Shown here: in pieces, positions 56,172 through 64,000 of the stretch
Layout: each line of letters opens with the position of its first letter
Position numbering within the stretch: position 1 is the stretch's first letter
Assembly: GCF_900128425.1 (NCBI RefSeq)
Contig: NZ_LT635782.1
Coordinates: forward strand, 1,609,776-1,673,775
Direction: 5' to 3'
Source: Anaerococcus urinomassiliensis
GTDB lineage: Bacteria > Bacillota > Clostridia > Tissierellales > Peptoniphilaceae
Length of the DNA: 64,000 nucleotides
Translations under genes and position numbers: made by a program
Notes under the pieces: model-generated
Seen by the model: only the letters and a program-made list of their open reading frames with translations
What the model was told of the DNA's origin: nothing
Database searches by the model: none

Positions 56172-56439
56172 CTAAATCAGAATATTAGTATTTTCACTAA
56201 TATATTCACTTATTGTATAATTCGTGAAGTCTTTAATATTTAGATTTTTCAGATTTTAAAACATGGTATCATTTTTACGTGTTGCTTATATCCTAAGCAT
56301 TTGCTTCTGATTAAATTTTCACCAGTAAATAGTTGCTTGTCTACGCTTGTGAAATTTAAATATTCGCTATAATAATCCTTGTTAGTTGTTGTTTTTATTT
56401 CAATACCATATTTTGTTTTCTGCCAATAAAATGCCTCCT
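56172..56439 (-). pseudogene. Decayed small gene of unknown family
   Basis: Behind AGGAGG (56439-56434) a TTG opens a frame that closes after nine codons. A neighbouring frame runs 57 codons (QKTKYGIEIKTTTNKDYYSE onward) to a stop at 56249, and a third frame continues with NLKNLNIKDFTNYTISEY to a stop at 56172. Three linked open stretches with coding-like composition suggest one gene broken by two frameshifts. I do not recognise the family. The remainder of the 55940-56591 interval is AT-rich with no feature I can support. Confidence 0.4.
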
Positions 56440-56591
56440 AATAGCTTAATCAAATTTTAATTAATAAAATATATTGCTTACTTTTTAGGAATCATATGAA
56501 TCATCAATTTATAGTAATTAAAATACATACCTACTTTATAAGTTAAATATAAGTAGAATTTTCAAAATTTTTATTAAATGGACTGATTATA

Positions 56592-57371
56592 TTATCTAAT
56601 TGAAAATATTATCTCCTTTGCATAATTTTCTAAATAATATTTATAATTAATTTGATTATCTCCTATTATATCTACAATTGCTGAGCCAATAATTATTCCA
56701 TCAGAAATCGTAGATTTTATTTTAGCATCTTCACAAGTTCTAATACCGAATCCTATAGCTGTTGGTATGTCTCTAATTGATTTTACGCGATGTATTAATT
56801 CTTCTATTTCAGTAATACTATTTGATGAATTTCCAGTCTTAGTTCCACCAGCAATATAAATAAATCCATCACTAAGATTAGTTTTTGCTAATATTTCACT
56901 ATCTGACATATACGGATTAATAACACTAATAAATGAAATCGATGAATTTTCAAGATATTGTCTGCGTTCAGTATACCTATCATCGAATAAATCAGGTATA
57001 ATCATCCCATCAATTCCAATATCTTCGAACTTTTTTATAATGTCAAAAAATCCATATTCAGCAAGCACAGACAAATATGCCATTATGAGGATAGGAATAG
57101 ACAATTGGCTTTTAATTTCTATAATCAAATCAAAAATAGTTTCATAAGGAAAATTGTTTTTTAAAGCACGCTCATGAGCTTTTTTAACTGATGAACCATC
57201 AAGTGGTGTATTTATAGAAGGTAGACCCAGTTCAATAAGACTGGCCCCACTACATTCTAAAGTTTTTGCTATGTCAATCGTTGAATCATAATCAGGATCA
57301 GCTAACATTATAAAAGGAATAAAGACCTTCTTTGAAAATGCTTTTATAATTTTTTCGCTAGTTTTCTTCAT
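56592..57371 (-). CDS. TrpA-like TIM-barrel aldolase in a PTS operon
   Basis: The 259-residue protein aligns with tryptophan synthase alpha: VFIPFIMLADPDYDSTIDIA, SLIELGLP with Glu47 (equivalent of catalytic Glu49), PLDG with Asp58 (equivalent of Asp60), ILIMAYLSVLAEYGF, GIDGMIIPDL, and phosphate-binding GFGIRT and IIIGSAIV. Two conserved loops differ: PFSDPxADGP reads PSINTPLDGSS and the SRAGVTG loop reads AGGTKTGNS. No trpB or other tryptophan gene is nearby. It is the last gene of an ascorbate-type PTS operon, 8 bases after IIC. I infer a retro-aldol enzyme on an imported sugar phosphate rather than a tryptophan enzyme. Confidence 0.8.
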   Translation of the reverse strand: MKKTSEKIIKAFSKKVFIPFIMLADPDYDSTIDIAKTLECSGASLIELGLPSINTPLDGSSVKKAHERALKNNFPYETIFDLIIEIKSQLSIPILIMAYLSVLAEYGFFDIIKKFEDIGIDGMIIPDLFDDRYTERRQYLENSSISFISVINPYMSDSEILAKTNLSDGFIYIAGGTKTGNSSNSITEIEELIHRVKSIRDIPTAIGFGIRTCEDAKIKSTISDGIIIGSAIVDIIGDNQINYKYYLENYAKEIIFSIR

Positions 57372-57379
57372 CCTATCAC

Positions 57380-58654
57380 CTAAAATATTAATTTAAGGAT
57401 ATAACCTAGTAGAGGGCCATAGAAGCAGTAATCAGTCTCTGATAATATTCTCATTATAGGTTCGTATGACCCTACCATAGGCAATAGAAGTGCCTGACCG
57501 AAAATAAGTAATAATCCATTTATAGCAGATCCAATTATCGCTCCTCTTCTGCCTCCTGTAGCATTACCAAAAATAGCTGTAACAGCGCCAGTGTAAAAAG
57601 TAGGTATTAATGCTGGAAAAACAGGAACTGGATACTTCATAAGGCCTAGTATCCACATACCTATTAAGCCACTAACTAAACTTACTAAAAACCCTAGAAT
57701 TACAGAATTTGCATAATTTGGAAATAGTAGCGGAATATCTAACCCTGGTTTCGCATCTGGAATAATTTTGTTAGCTATCCCATGGAATGATTCAATGATT
57801 TCACTTAGCATCATACGCACACCAGTAATTGTAACAGTAATCCAAGCTCCAAAAAGTATACCATTTAATAGTGAGAAAATAAATATGTCTTGGCCAGCAG
57901 AAACATTTTCAGTTACCCAGCTTGGACCTGCAACAAGCGCTAAGGTAAAGAACAAGAAGAACATTACTACTGCCAACGATACCGTCATTTCTCTTAGAAA
58001 AGATACTTTTTTTGGTAACTCTATATCCTCAAGATCCTTCGATCTATCACCTAATCTTAAACCTAATTCTGATGCTAACAATATACCTATTGAAGATGAG
58101 TGACCAAGTGTAAAGCCTTCTCCACCCTTAACATATTTCATGTATGCATCAACATAGGCGCAGGTGAATGTCATATAAGCACCCAACAAAATTCCACCAA
58201 TAATTATAATTGCTGTGAATGATAATGATGTGTTGTATTTTAATAATGCCGCTATTAATCCAGAAAAGAAAAAAGCAACGTGAGCTGAAAGGTGAACATA
58301 TTTGAATTTTGTAAATCTAGCTAAAATTACGTTCATTAAAAAGCCAAGAGCGAATATCAAGCTCATTTCAGCACCTATGCCTGATAATGATTCTCCAACG
58401 GCTGCGTTTACATCAGCTGATTGTAAAGGTATACCAAATATTTTCCCAAAAATTGGCTGAAGTGGTAAAAGAGCAGAGCCTAGGTTCTTTCCTGATACGT
58501 CAATAAGTGTAAAACCAATCATTCCTTTAATAGCAGAACTAATAATCTTTTCTATAGGTTTTTTTTGAACAGCTTGTCCAAGAATAATTACTAAACCAAT
58601 AATGATTACAGGTTGACTTAAGAAGTTATTTATGAAATACATTAATCCTTGCAC
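57380..58654 (-). CDS. PTS ascorbate-class IIC (UlaA/SgaT family)
   Basis: The 424-residue permease has about 11 helices and family motifs: FLSQPVIIIGLVIILGQAVQKK at the N-terminus, KGMIGFTLIDVSG, VHLSAHVAFFFSG, GGEGFTLGHSSSIG and FGNATGGRRGAIIGS. UlaA-class permeases move L-ascorbate and, in other subgroups, other polar acids or sugars. It is flanked by its IIB (1 base upstream) and the TrpA-like gene. None of the usual ascorbate catabolic genes (lactonase, decarboxylase, epimerases) is present, so the substrate is probably different. Confidence 0.9.
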   Translation of the reverse strand: MQGLMYFINNFLSQPVIIIGLVIILGQAVQKKPIEKIISSAIKGMIGFTLIDVSGKNLGSALLPLQPIFGKIFGIPLQSADVNAAVGESLSGIGAEMSLIFALGFLMNVILARFTKFKYVHLSAHVAFFFSGLIAALLKYNTSLSFTAIIIIGGILLGAYMTFTCAYVDAYMKYVKGGEGFTLGHSSSIGILLASELGLRLGDRSKDLEDIELPKKVSFLREMTVSLAVVMFFLFFTLALVAGPSWVTENVSAGQDIFIFSLLNGILFGAWITVTITGVRMMLSEIIESFHGIANKIIPDAKPGLDIPLLFPNYANSVILGFLVSLVSGLIGMWILGLMKYPVPVFPALIPTFYTGAVTAIFGNATGGRRGAIIGSAINGLLLIFGQALLLPMVGSYEPIMRILSETDYCFYGPLLGYILKLIF

Positions 58655-58655
58655 A

Positions 58656-58937
58656 TTATCCCTCCAATTCTTTTATTTTATTTACTATCACATCTCTGAG
58701 TTCTTGCTTGTTTGTGAGATTAGAAACTTTTACTATTTTGTCCTCATAACCACTTAAAGCTTCTGAAAAATCAGAAGTTGGTATGATAATATCATAATCT
58801 TTTGGACTAAGTGATGTTATATCTGAGTTTTCTACACTTGCATCTATACCTTCAGCATCAACAATTTGTTGAGCGTAAAGTTTTGTCATTAAACTACTTC
58901 CTACACCACTAGCACATACAGCAATAATTTTGTACAT
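58656..58937 (-). CDS. PTS ascorbate/galactitol-class IIB
   Basis: The 93-residue protein begins YKIIAVCASGVGSSLMTKLYA, with the phospho-accepting Cys8 in the CxSGVGSS loop. It partners the IIC just downstream. It starts 9 bases after the IIA stop, behind AGGAGG. Confidence 0.92.
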   Translation of the reverse strand: MYKIIAVCASGVGSSLMTKLYAQQIVDAEGIDASVENSDITSLSPKDYDIIIPTSDFSEALSGYEDKIVKVSNLTNKQELRDVIVNKIKELEG

Positions 58938-58946
58938 AAATTCCTC

Positions 58947-59387
58947 CTAATTATTTAAAATCTTAAATATTTCTTCTTGATTATTTGAGTTTATCAGTAA
59001 TTCTCTATTATCATCTGAAGATAAAATCTCCATCAGATTTTGTAACAATCCGATATGAGATTCACTATCTTTGGCACAAAGACCAATTAACATCTTTACA
59101 GGATCATTATCTTTGTTTCCGAAGTTAATAGGATTTGAAAGACTTACAACGCAAGCACCAACCTTGTTAACCCCACATTCAGGTCTTGCATGCGGCATGG
59201 CAAGACCTGGAGCTATTACAATATAAGGGCCGTGCTCATTAAAAATCTCCACCATAGCATCAGTGTAAGTTGATTTTACCAAACCATTGTCCTCCATCAA
59301 GACACCCACAGCTCTAATAGCAGATTCTGGGTTTGTAGCATCAATATTTGTCTTTATATATTCTTTCTTAAAAAACTCTTTCTTCAT
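58947..59387 (-). CDS. PTS fructose/mannitol/ascorbate-class IIA
   Basis: The 146-residue protein has GPYIVIAPGLAMPHARPECGVN, in which His is the phosphorylation site of the PTS EIIA type-2 fold, and a C-terminal NLMEILSSDDN. It follows the regulator gene by 9 bases and donates phosphate to the IIB downstream. Confidence 0.93.
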   Translation of the reverse strand: MKKEFFKKEYIKTNIDATNPESAIRAVGVLMEDNGLVKSTYTDAMVEIFNEHGPYIVIAPGLAMPHARPECGVNKVGACVVSLSNPINFGNKDNDPVKMLIGLCAKDSESHIGLLQNLMEILSSDDNRELLINSNNQEEIFKILNN

Positions 59388-59396
59388 GTTATCCTT

Positions 59397-61304
59397 TCAT
59401 TTTTTATAATATAATTTTATAAGACTAGCAGCTTCTTTCTCACTTCTAACTTTAAACAATTTATTTCTAAAAATTCTGTCTGAAAACATATATGATAATT
59501 CGAATAGTGCCCTGCTGTGTTCATCTTTAGTATTTGCCGCCAGCATACATACAAAATAGATTTGTTCACCTTGATAATAGCAATTAGAATCTGTAATGAT
59601 TGCAAGAGAAAAAGCAGTTCTTATTACCCCATCATTTGCACCAGCATGTGGTAAGATTAAATTTTCTCCAATAATAATATTTTTGCTTTCTAGTTTAATA
59701 TTAGAAATTACTTTTTCTTTGTAAGTTTCCGTAATATATCCAGCTTCTATGAGTTGTTTAGATGATAAATTTATTATATCTTCTAAGTTATCGAAATTTG
59801 AAACTATATTTATAAAATTTTCGTTCAAATAATAATCTATACTTGGTAGAAACTTAAGATTAGGATAAAGTTTATTATTATTTATCTCTAAATAATTATT
59901 TTTAAAATTTCTATTACCTTTACTAATTAGAGAAGAATGGGCGGATTTTTGTAATTTATTCTTTATTTTGTAAATAGAATAATCTTCTAAATTAGGATTA
60001 ACTTTTATGATATTTGCCCCCTTTAACCAGATTTCTTCTGTTGAGATAATTATATCAATGGTTTCAATTTTGTAATTTTGTAAATTGTATATTGAGCAAG
60101 ATGTGATAGTTCTAAAATTAAATGCACCAATAAGTTTAGCTTTAATTAATTCACTAATTCCAACACCGTAGTTACATACTACAACACAATTCATATCTCT
60201 AATCTTATCTCTTATTAATCTTTCGTAAGACATATAAAAATATAAGTTTATAAAATTTAACTCAGAATCACTTATCGGTCTATTGTAATAAGAACTGGCT
60301 AAATTGCGAATTATTTTATCGCTGTGCTGTAGAAAGCTATATTCATTGTCTTCGTTGATATAAAATACATTGAAAGGGTGATGAAATGCATAATTTTCAT
60401 TTCTTTCAAGGTGTTGATAAAGACTTTCAAAAAGCTGGAAGTCTGAAGTGAAAGGTAAACCCGTTTCAAGTGAAACTCCTTCAATAATATCATTTGCTAA
60501 TATTTGAATAGGAATTAAATTATTAGTATCAGAAATATTAAAAACAAAATCTAAAGACTCTAAGAATGTATTTAGTTGATCAATTTCAGCTTTATTTAAA
60601 GCTATGTCTAAATCATTAAAAACCTTATAAGCAATATCGTGAGCCCAGTTATTCATTAATTTATTATTGATATATAAATCATTATCTTTAGTAGATATAA
60701 AAATGGTGAGTAATAAATACCACTTAAGCTTAAATCTTGAATATTCGAATATATTTATGCTATTTTCGTTCTCAAATTCTCCAATTATATTAATCAAAAT
60801 CTGGTGCATTTCGTCATAATTTATTCCAAATATTGACTGATATTGAAGATATGAGTTTATAAATATATTCAACAAGTGCGGATATGAATTTATCATATCT
60901 AAAAATAACAATTTAATTTCTAATTTCTGATCTAATATTTCTACGCCTCGACCAGGAGTAACGGATAGTATAATATCATTACTTTTTAGTTTTAAAGAAA
61001 GGTCTTTTATATCGTTTAGAACAGTAGACCTTGAAACATAAAGCATATTTGCTAAATCCTCTAATTTTATTGCCCTTATATTATTAAAGAATAATATAAA
61101 CGCTTCAGATATCAACCTTTCATTTTTTGATAGAGAATAATTCTGGTAGTTCATATCCATAAAAATCAAGTCTAAATCTTGATTTCTAGAGTATAGTATA
61201 TTATTGTCTAAATATAATGTTTCAAAATCATTGCTGCTCAAGAAATGATTTATTGCTGAAATGTCATTAATAACTGTTCTATAGCTAACTTTGTACCTAT
61301 TCAT
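59397..61304 (-). CDS. PRD-containing regulator of the ascorbate-class PTS operon (start probably upstream at 61373)
   Basis: From the first ATG (61304) 635 residues are read: an HTH half (VSYRTVINDISAI), a second HTH (LEDLANMLYVSRSTVLNDIK), two PRDs, a IIB-like domain with VVVCNYGVGISEL and a IIA domain with LILPHAGANDG. Upstream codons in frame give a missing first helix (RRFDILKNIVINDELELSEI), and the frame reaches an AGAGGTGA ribosome site where the only well-placed codon is ATA (61373). True length is therefore about 658. It probably activates its own operon through the TTTCAC repeats just upstream. Confidence 0.88.
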   Translation of the reverse strand: MNRYKVSYRTVINDISAINHFLSSNDFETLYLDNNILYSRNQDLDLIFMDMNYQNYSLSKNERLISEAFILFFNNIRAIKLEDLANMLYVSRSTVLNDIKDLSLKLKSNDIILSVTPGRGVEILDQKLEIKLLFLDMINSYPHLLNIFINSYLQYQSIFGINYDEMHQILINIIGEFENENSINIFEYSRFKLKWYLLLTIFISTKDNDLYINNKLMNNWAHDIAYKVFNDLDIALNKAEIDQLNTFLESLDFVFNISDTNNLIPIQILANDIIEGVSLETGLPFTSDFQLFESLYQHLERNENYAFHHPFNVFYINEDNEYSFLQHSDKIIRNLASSYYNRPISDSELNFINLYFYMSYERLIRDKIRDMNCVVVCNYGVGISELIKAKLIGAFNFRTITSCSIYNLQNYKIETIDIIISTEEIWLKGANIIKVNPNLEDYSIYKIKNKLQKSAHSSLISKGNRNFKNNYLEINNNKLYPNLKFLPSIDYYLNENFINIVSNFDNLEDIINLSSKQLIEAGYITETYKEKVISNIKLESKNIIIGENLILPHAGANDGVIRTAFSLAIITDSNCYYQGEQIYFVCMLAANTKDEHSRALFELSYMFSDRIFRNKLFKVRSEKEAASLIKLYYKK

Positions 61305-61426
61305 AATCTCTGATAATTCTAATTCATCATTAATAACGATGTTTTTTAAAATATCAAATCTTCTTGAGTTTATATAATCACCTCTACTTTCAATATAAGT
61401 TTATAATAAGATAAAGTTTATAACAA

Positions 61427-61452
61427 GTGGAAATGTTTTCACGCTAGTGAAA
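61427..61452. promoter_or_regulatory. Inverted repeat upstream of the ascorbate-class PTS operon
   Basis: TTTCAC-GCTA-GTGAAA (61437-61452) is a perfect inverted repeat, and a further imperfect GTGGAAA arm lies at 61427-61433. It is about 50 bases upstream of TATTAT/TATAAA boxes near 61400-61408, a position suited to an activator site for the PRD regulator. Confidence 0.5.
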
Positions 61453-61543
61453 TGATTTGCACTATTCTGTGATTTGTTGATTTGTTTTTTAATTAAGCAG
61501 TTTTATATTTTATGATTTATAATTTCTGATAAAGACCATATAA

Positions 61544-62837
61544 TTGTGTAAAAAAAGGCCATTTGAAACCCAAACTAGTGCAATGTTTTTAACCAACAAA
61601 AACAACTAGGAGCAATCAAATGACCCAATTACCCTTTACAATTAATCAAGAAGAAATACAAAATTTAGTTAATGCATCTGTAGATAATAAAATTGCTAAA
61701 TCTATATTAACAAAAGGTTTTAATGAACTTATGAAAAAAGAGAGGGTTTGATACTTAAAAACGAAGCTTACCAAAGGTATCCTAATAGAAGTACTTATCA
61801 TTATGGCTACTATGAACGTTACTATACAATAAAAATAAGAACATTAACTTTAAGAGTGCCTAGAACAAGAGATGGCAATTGCTCAACAGAAGTTTTTGAA
61901 AGATATCAGCGAAATGAAAAAGCTCTACTCTCAACAATTCTAGAAAGGTATGTACAGGTAGTATCAACAAGAAAAAGTATACAAGATAATAGAAAATATG
62001 CGTGGTAAAATATACTCCAAATGCTTTGTATTATATTTAACTAAAGATCTTGACTAAGAAGTGAAACTATGTAGAAGCAGTGACCTAAGCACAATAAAAT
62101 ATCCTATATAATTGTAGATGTAATATAAATAGAAGTTAGAGAAAACAATCGAGTAGTATCAGAAGATTGTCATAATGCAATAGGAATAAATGAAAAAGAA
62201 AATATAGAAATCATAGGCTTCGACCTAAGTTATAGTGAAAGTGAATATTCATGGATAAATTTCTTTTAATATTTAAAAGCCATAGAACTATCTGGACTTA
62301 AAATGGTAATATCAGATGCTCACAAAGGTCTAGTAAAAGCAATAAAGGAAACATTCGTAAATGTAATATGGCAAAGATGTCAGGTACATTTCTTAAGAAA
62401 TATCCTATCAAAAGCACCAAAGAAAAACACTGAAGACTTTAGAACTGATATAAAAGCACTATTTGAAATCCAGGATATAAACATAGCAAGAAAAATGAAA
62501 GACGAGATATTCTTAAAATACGAAAGCGAAAAGAAATTCCAAAACTCTTTAAACACCTTAGATGAAGGATTTGAAGATGCCTTTGCATATTTAGCTAATG
62601 ATGTAATTCATAGTAGACTTAGGTCAACCAATTGCTTAGAAAGATTAAATCAAGAAGTTAGAAGACGAGAAAAAGTCGTTAGGATATTCCCTAATGAAGA
62701 TTAAGCTATGCGTTTAATAACTAGCCAGTCGGCTTTGGGAGACCAATCCTCATTGATATCAATGAGGACCTCCTAACATCTTCTAAAATGTATATTAGAA
62801 TGAAATAGTAAATATTGTGCTAGTTTAATTTACACAA
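61544..62837 (+). mobile_element. IS256-family insertion sequence remnant
   Basis: The element is bounded by TTGTGTAAA (61544-61552) and its inverse TTTACACAA (62829-62837), 1294 bases apart, with a second shared block AAACTAG-(TG/CA)-CAA inside each end. A broken IS256-type transposase fills it. The flanks show no clear target duplication. It separates the PTS operon promoter from a gene remnant on the right. Confidence 0.7.
61620..62704 (+). pseudogene. IS256-family (mutator-type) transposase, degraded
   Basis: Pieces in order: a start at 61620 with MTQLPFTINQEEIQNLV to KKERV and a stop; a frame from 61748 with YQRYPNRSTYHYGYYERYYT and RVPRTRDGNCSTE ending at 62008; a gap of disrupted frames containing IIGFDLSYSESEYSW; and a frame from 62303 with MVISDAHKGLVKAIKETF, WQRCQVHFLRNIL and RLRSTNCLERLNQEVRRR. 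VISDAHKGL and WQRCQVHF are typical of the IS256 catalytic region. The stretch with the first catalytic Asp is corrupted. Several stops and frameshifts make it non-functional. Confidence 0.85.
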
Positions 62838-62871
62838 TATTATGGACTTGACTAGAACACCCTTATGCAAG

Positions 62872-62976
62872 AGTATTCTTTGAATAAAGAACAATTTTCT
62901 GACCTTGTTCAGTATAGAAAAAACTATGAAAATTATTATGGAAAAGAAGTGGAGATGGTCTGTAAATAATTTTGTG
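62872..62976 (+). pseudogene. Probable 3' remnant of a gene cut by the IS element
   Basis: The frame MQEYSLNKEQFSDLVQYRKN ends at 62976 after 34 codons. It lacks a ribosome site and starts 35 bases after the IS end, but a good plus-strand terminator follows at once. I read it as the tail of a displaced gene; the family is not recognised. Confidence 0.35.
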
Positions 62977-63007
62977 TATCAACCTAAATTCTGATATATG
63001 ATATGTA

Positions 63008-63044
63008 CCCTCTTTACTGGTCACCCTAGTAAGGAGGGATTTTT
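63008..63044 (+). terminator. Rho-independent terminator
   Basis: CCCTCTTTACTGG and CCTAGTAAGGAGGG pair (one bulge) around TCAC and are followed by ATTTTTAT on the plus strand. Confidence 0.8.
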
Positions 63045-63074
63045 ATACACAAAATGTTTCAAAGCTTCTAGGCA

Positions 63075-63422
63075 TTATTTTCTTACAGAATAATTAACAA
63101 CAACTATTCCTAAAATCGTAATTATTCCAAACAACACCCATGCTCCCATAAGAATATCATTATAAAGCTTAATATTCTTAACAAAAAAACTAGACAAAAA
63201 GGCAATAACTAAAGGTATACTCATTATAAAAGTCATTTTTTTGACTTTAGATAGATATCCTTTTCTTATTAGCTCTTCTTTCTTGTCTTCTTCCATAGTA
63301 TTAAATCCTGCTATAATATTTCCATTTGTCTTATCTATCATATATGAAGAAAATAATGTTAAAATAATCGGTATCAATAAAACTATTTTAACAGTAATAT
63401 CTTTGGGATCCGCTAAATTCAT
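63075..63422 (-). CDS. Small DUF3784-type membrane protein
   Basis: The ATG at 63422 gives MNLADPKDITVKIVLLIPII; a TTG seven codons earlier is less likely, since the GAAGGG site lies between. The 115-residue protein has three hydrophobic helices and the segment IAGFNTMEEDKKEELIRKGYL, which resembles the GYNT...KEEKEKYD motif of DUF3784 proteins. No function is known for that family. A broken small gene ends just upstream on the same strand. Confidence 0.65.
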   Translation of the reverse strand: MNLADPKDITVKIVLLIPIILTLFSSYMIDKTNGNIIAGFNTMEEDKKEELIRKGYLSKVKKMTFIMSIPLVIAFLSSFFVKNIKLYNDILMGAWVLFGIITILGIVVVNYSVRK

Positions 63423-63429
63423 ATGTAAA

Positions 63430-63626
63430 TCACTGCCCTTCAAAAGTCAAAATATTATTTCCGTTTAAAATAGAAAATATCATTGTATACTCATTATACT
63501 CCTCAGGTTTTAAATCAGTAAGTATCTTTCTTCATGCATATTTCCAGAGTCTATAATTACATTTGGTTCTGTATACTTTTTTATATTATTCTCCTTGAAT
63601 TTATTTAATACATATACTAGACTACG
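63430..63626 (-). pseudogene. Frameshifted small gene upstream of the DUF3784-type gene
   Basis: One frame reads SLVYVLNKFKENNIKKYTEP and continues to NMHEER; the adjoining frame continues KILTDLKPEEYNEYTMIFSI to LTFEGQ and a stop at 63430. The two join if one base is changed near 63530. Upstream of 63626 the frame is closed, so this is at most the last 65 residues of a protein I do not recognise. It would end 8 bases before the next start, as in an operon. From 63627 to 63798 the sequence is AT-rich with no feature. Confidence 0.45.
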
Positions 63627-63798
63627 TTAATCAACATTTTTATATTATTAATAATTACAAAACATATTAATCCCCCATTCTCCGAATCGATTATAATGAT
63701 TAATAAATAAGAATCTATAATTTAAAGGTAACAAATCATTATTCAGTAATACAATTACACAAATAGCTAATTCATAAATCATAACCAAAAATTGTAAA

Positions 63799-64000
63799 TG
63801 TCAACCGAAAATTGGTCCACAGTTATTATCGAAAAGTGGTCCACATATAGTAAAGATATTGACCACACTTGTCCTTTCCCCTAGGGGAAAGACTTTTTAC
63901 ATATATTTCATATATTCTTTGACCACTCCATTGTATCTTCCATCATATAAGATTTTTCTCTAGACATATCCATAATATGGGCCCTATGAGCAAGTCTATC
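63799..64000 (-). mobile_element. End of an IS21-family element (continues past the window)
   Basis: The boundary TGTCAACCGAAAATTGG begins at 63799. Two terminal repeats sharing GAAAA-x-TGGTCCACA lie at about 63807-63822 and 63830-63845, as in the multiple end repeats bound by IS21-type transposase. An istB-type gene end follows inside. Confidence 0.8.
63908..64000 (-). CDS. istB: IS21-family helper ATPase IstB, C-terminal end only
   Basis: The minus-strand frame is open from the window edge to a stop at 63908 and reads DRLAHRAHIMDMSREKSYMM, then EDTMEWSKNI. This matches the ending of IstB proteins (DRL.H.AH...M...SYR). IstB is the AAA+ helper that activates the IstA transposase. Only about 30 residues are inside the window; integrity of the rest cannot be judged. 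Confidence 0.75.
   Translation of the reverse strand, partial: DRLAHRAHIMDMSREKSYMMEDTMEWSKNI

Noticed and set aside
56592-57371. Calling this gene plain trpA of tryptophan synthesis
   Set aside because: No trpB or trp operon is present, two conserved loops differ, and it is embedded in a PTS operon.
1-64000. CRISPR arrays, tRNA or rRNA genes, prophage modules
   Set aside because: No regularly spaced repeats, cloverleaf-like sequences, rRNA stretches or phage structural genes were seen.

Overview
The window looks like a low-GC Firmicute chromosome. Gene content (many PTS systems, hybrid cluster protein, PPi-type phosphofructokinase, secreted glycosidases ending in FIVAR repeats, a GA-type surface protein) suggests a Gram-positive anaerobic coccus of the Peptoniphilaceae, such as Anaerococcus. 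This is inferred from gene content; no rRNA or tRNA gene was seen.

Layout. 1-4.1 kb (minus): amino-acid/dicarboxylate symporter (cut by the window edge) behind a cysteine desulfidase-type protein under a cre-like site, then hcp behind a strong CRP/FNR-type palindrome. 4.1-7.4 kb (plus): IIA-Glc, a Cof-type phosphatase and two tandem alpha/beta hydrolases. 7.4-9.2 kb: a group II intron just after a transcription terminator; its reverse transcriptase has two frameshifts. 9.3-24.9 kb (minus): four secreted proteins, namely GH2 beta-galactosidase, GH84 hexosaminidase, GH85 endo-beta-N-acetylglucosaminidase and a repetitive GA-like protein. 25.3-32.1 kb (minus): chitobiose-type PTS operon (regulator, IIA, IIB, GH1, IIC), then a phosphatase and a ChbG-type deacetylase. 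32.2-36.7 kb (minus): CoA-transferase and MFS transporter, a LysR regulator, and a frameshifted hydrolase. 36.9-53.6 kb (minus): nagA and a GlcNAc-type PTS, then a large intracellular glycan operon (DUF624 protein, GH123-like protein, regulator, GH4, IIC, IIA, IIB, an ABC-ATPase/phosphoesterase chimera, GH92, GH2). 53.8-55.9 kb (plus): Cof phosphatase and PPi-phosphofructokinase. 56.6-61.4 kb (minus): ascorbate-type PTS operon ending in a TrpA-like aldolase. 61.5-64 kb: IS256-family remnant, decayed genes, a small membrane protein, and the end of an IS21-family element.

How it fits together. The secreted enzymes would trim galactose, hexosamine and the chitobiose core from host N-glycans and mucins. 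Two paralogous lactose/cellobiose-class PTS modules and a NagE-type PTS would import the fragments. GH1, GH4, GH92, GH2, the GH123-like protein, ChbG and NagA would finish them in the cytoplasm, and PPi-phosphofructokinase feeds glycolysis. cre-like sites occur at several of these promoters, consistent with catabolite control.

Most notable: the orphan TrpA-like protein in a PTS operon; the ATPase/phosphoesterase fusion inside the glycan operon; an hcp promoter with an activator palindrome centred at -41.5; a transporter promoter with a LysR-type palindrome near -63 and a cre-like site downstream; and a PRD regulator whose helix-turn-helix appears to start at an AUA codon.
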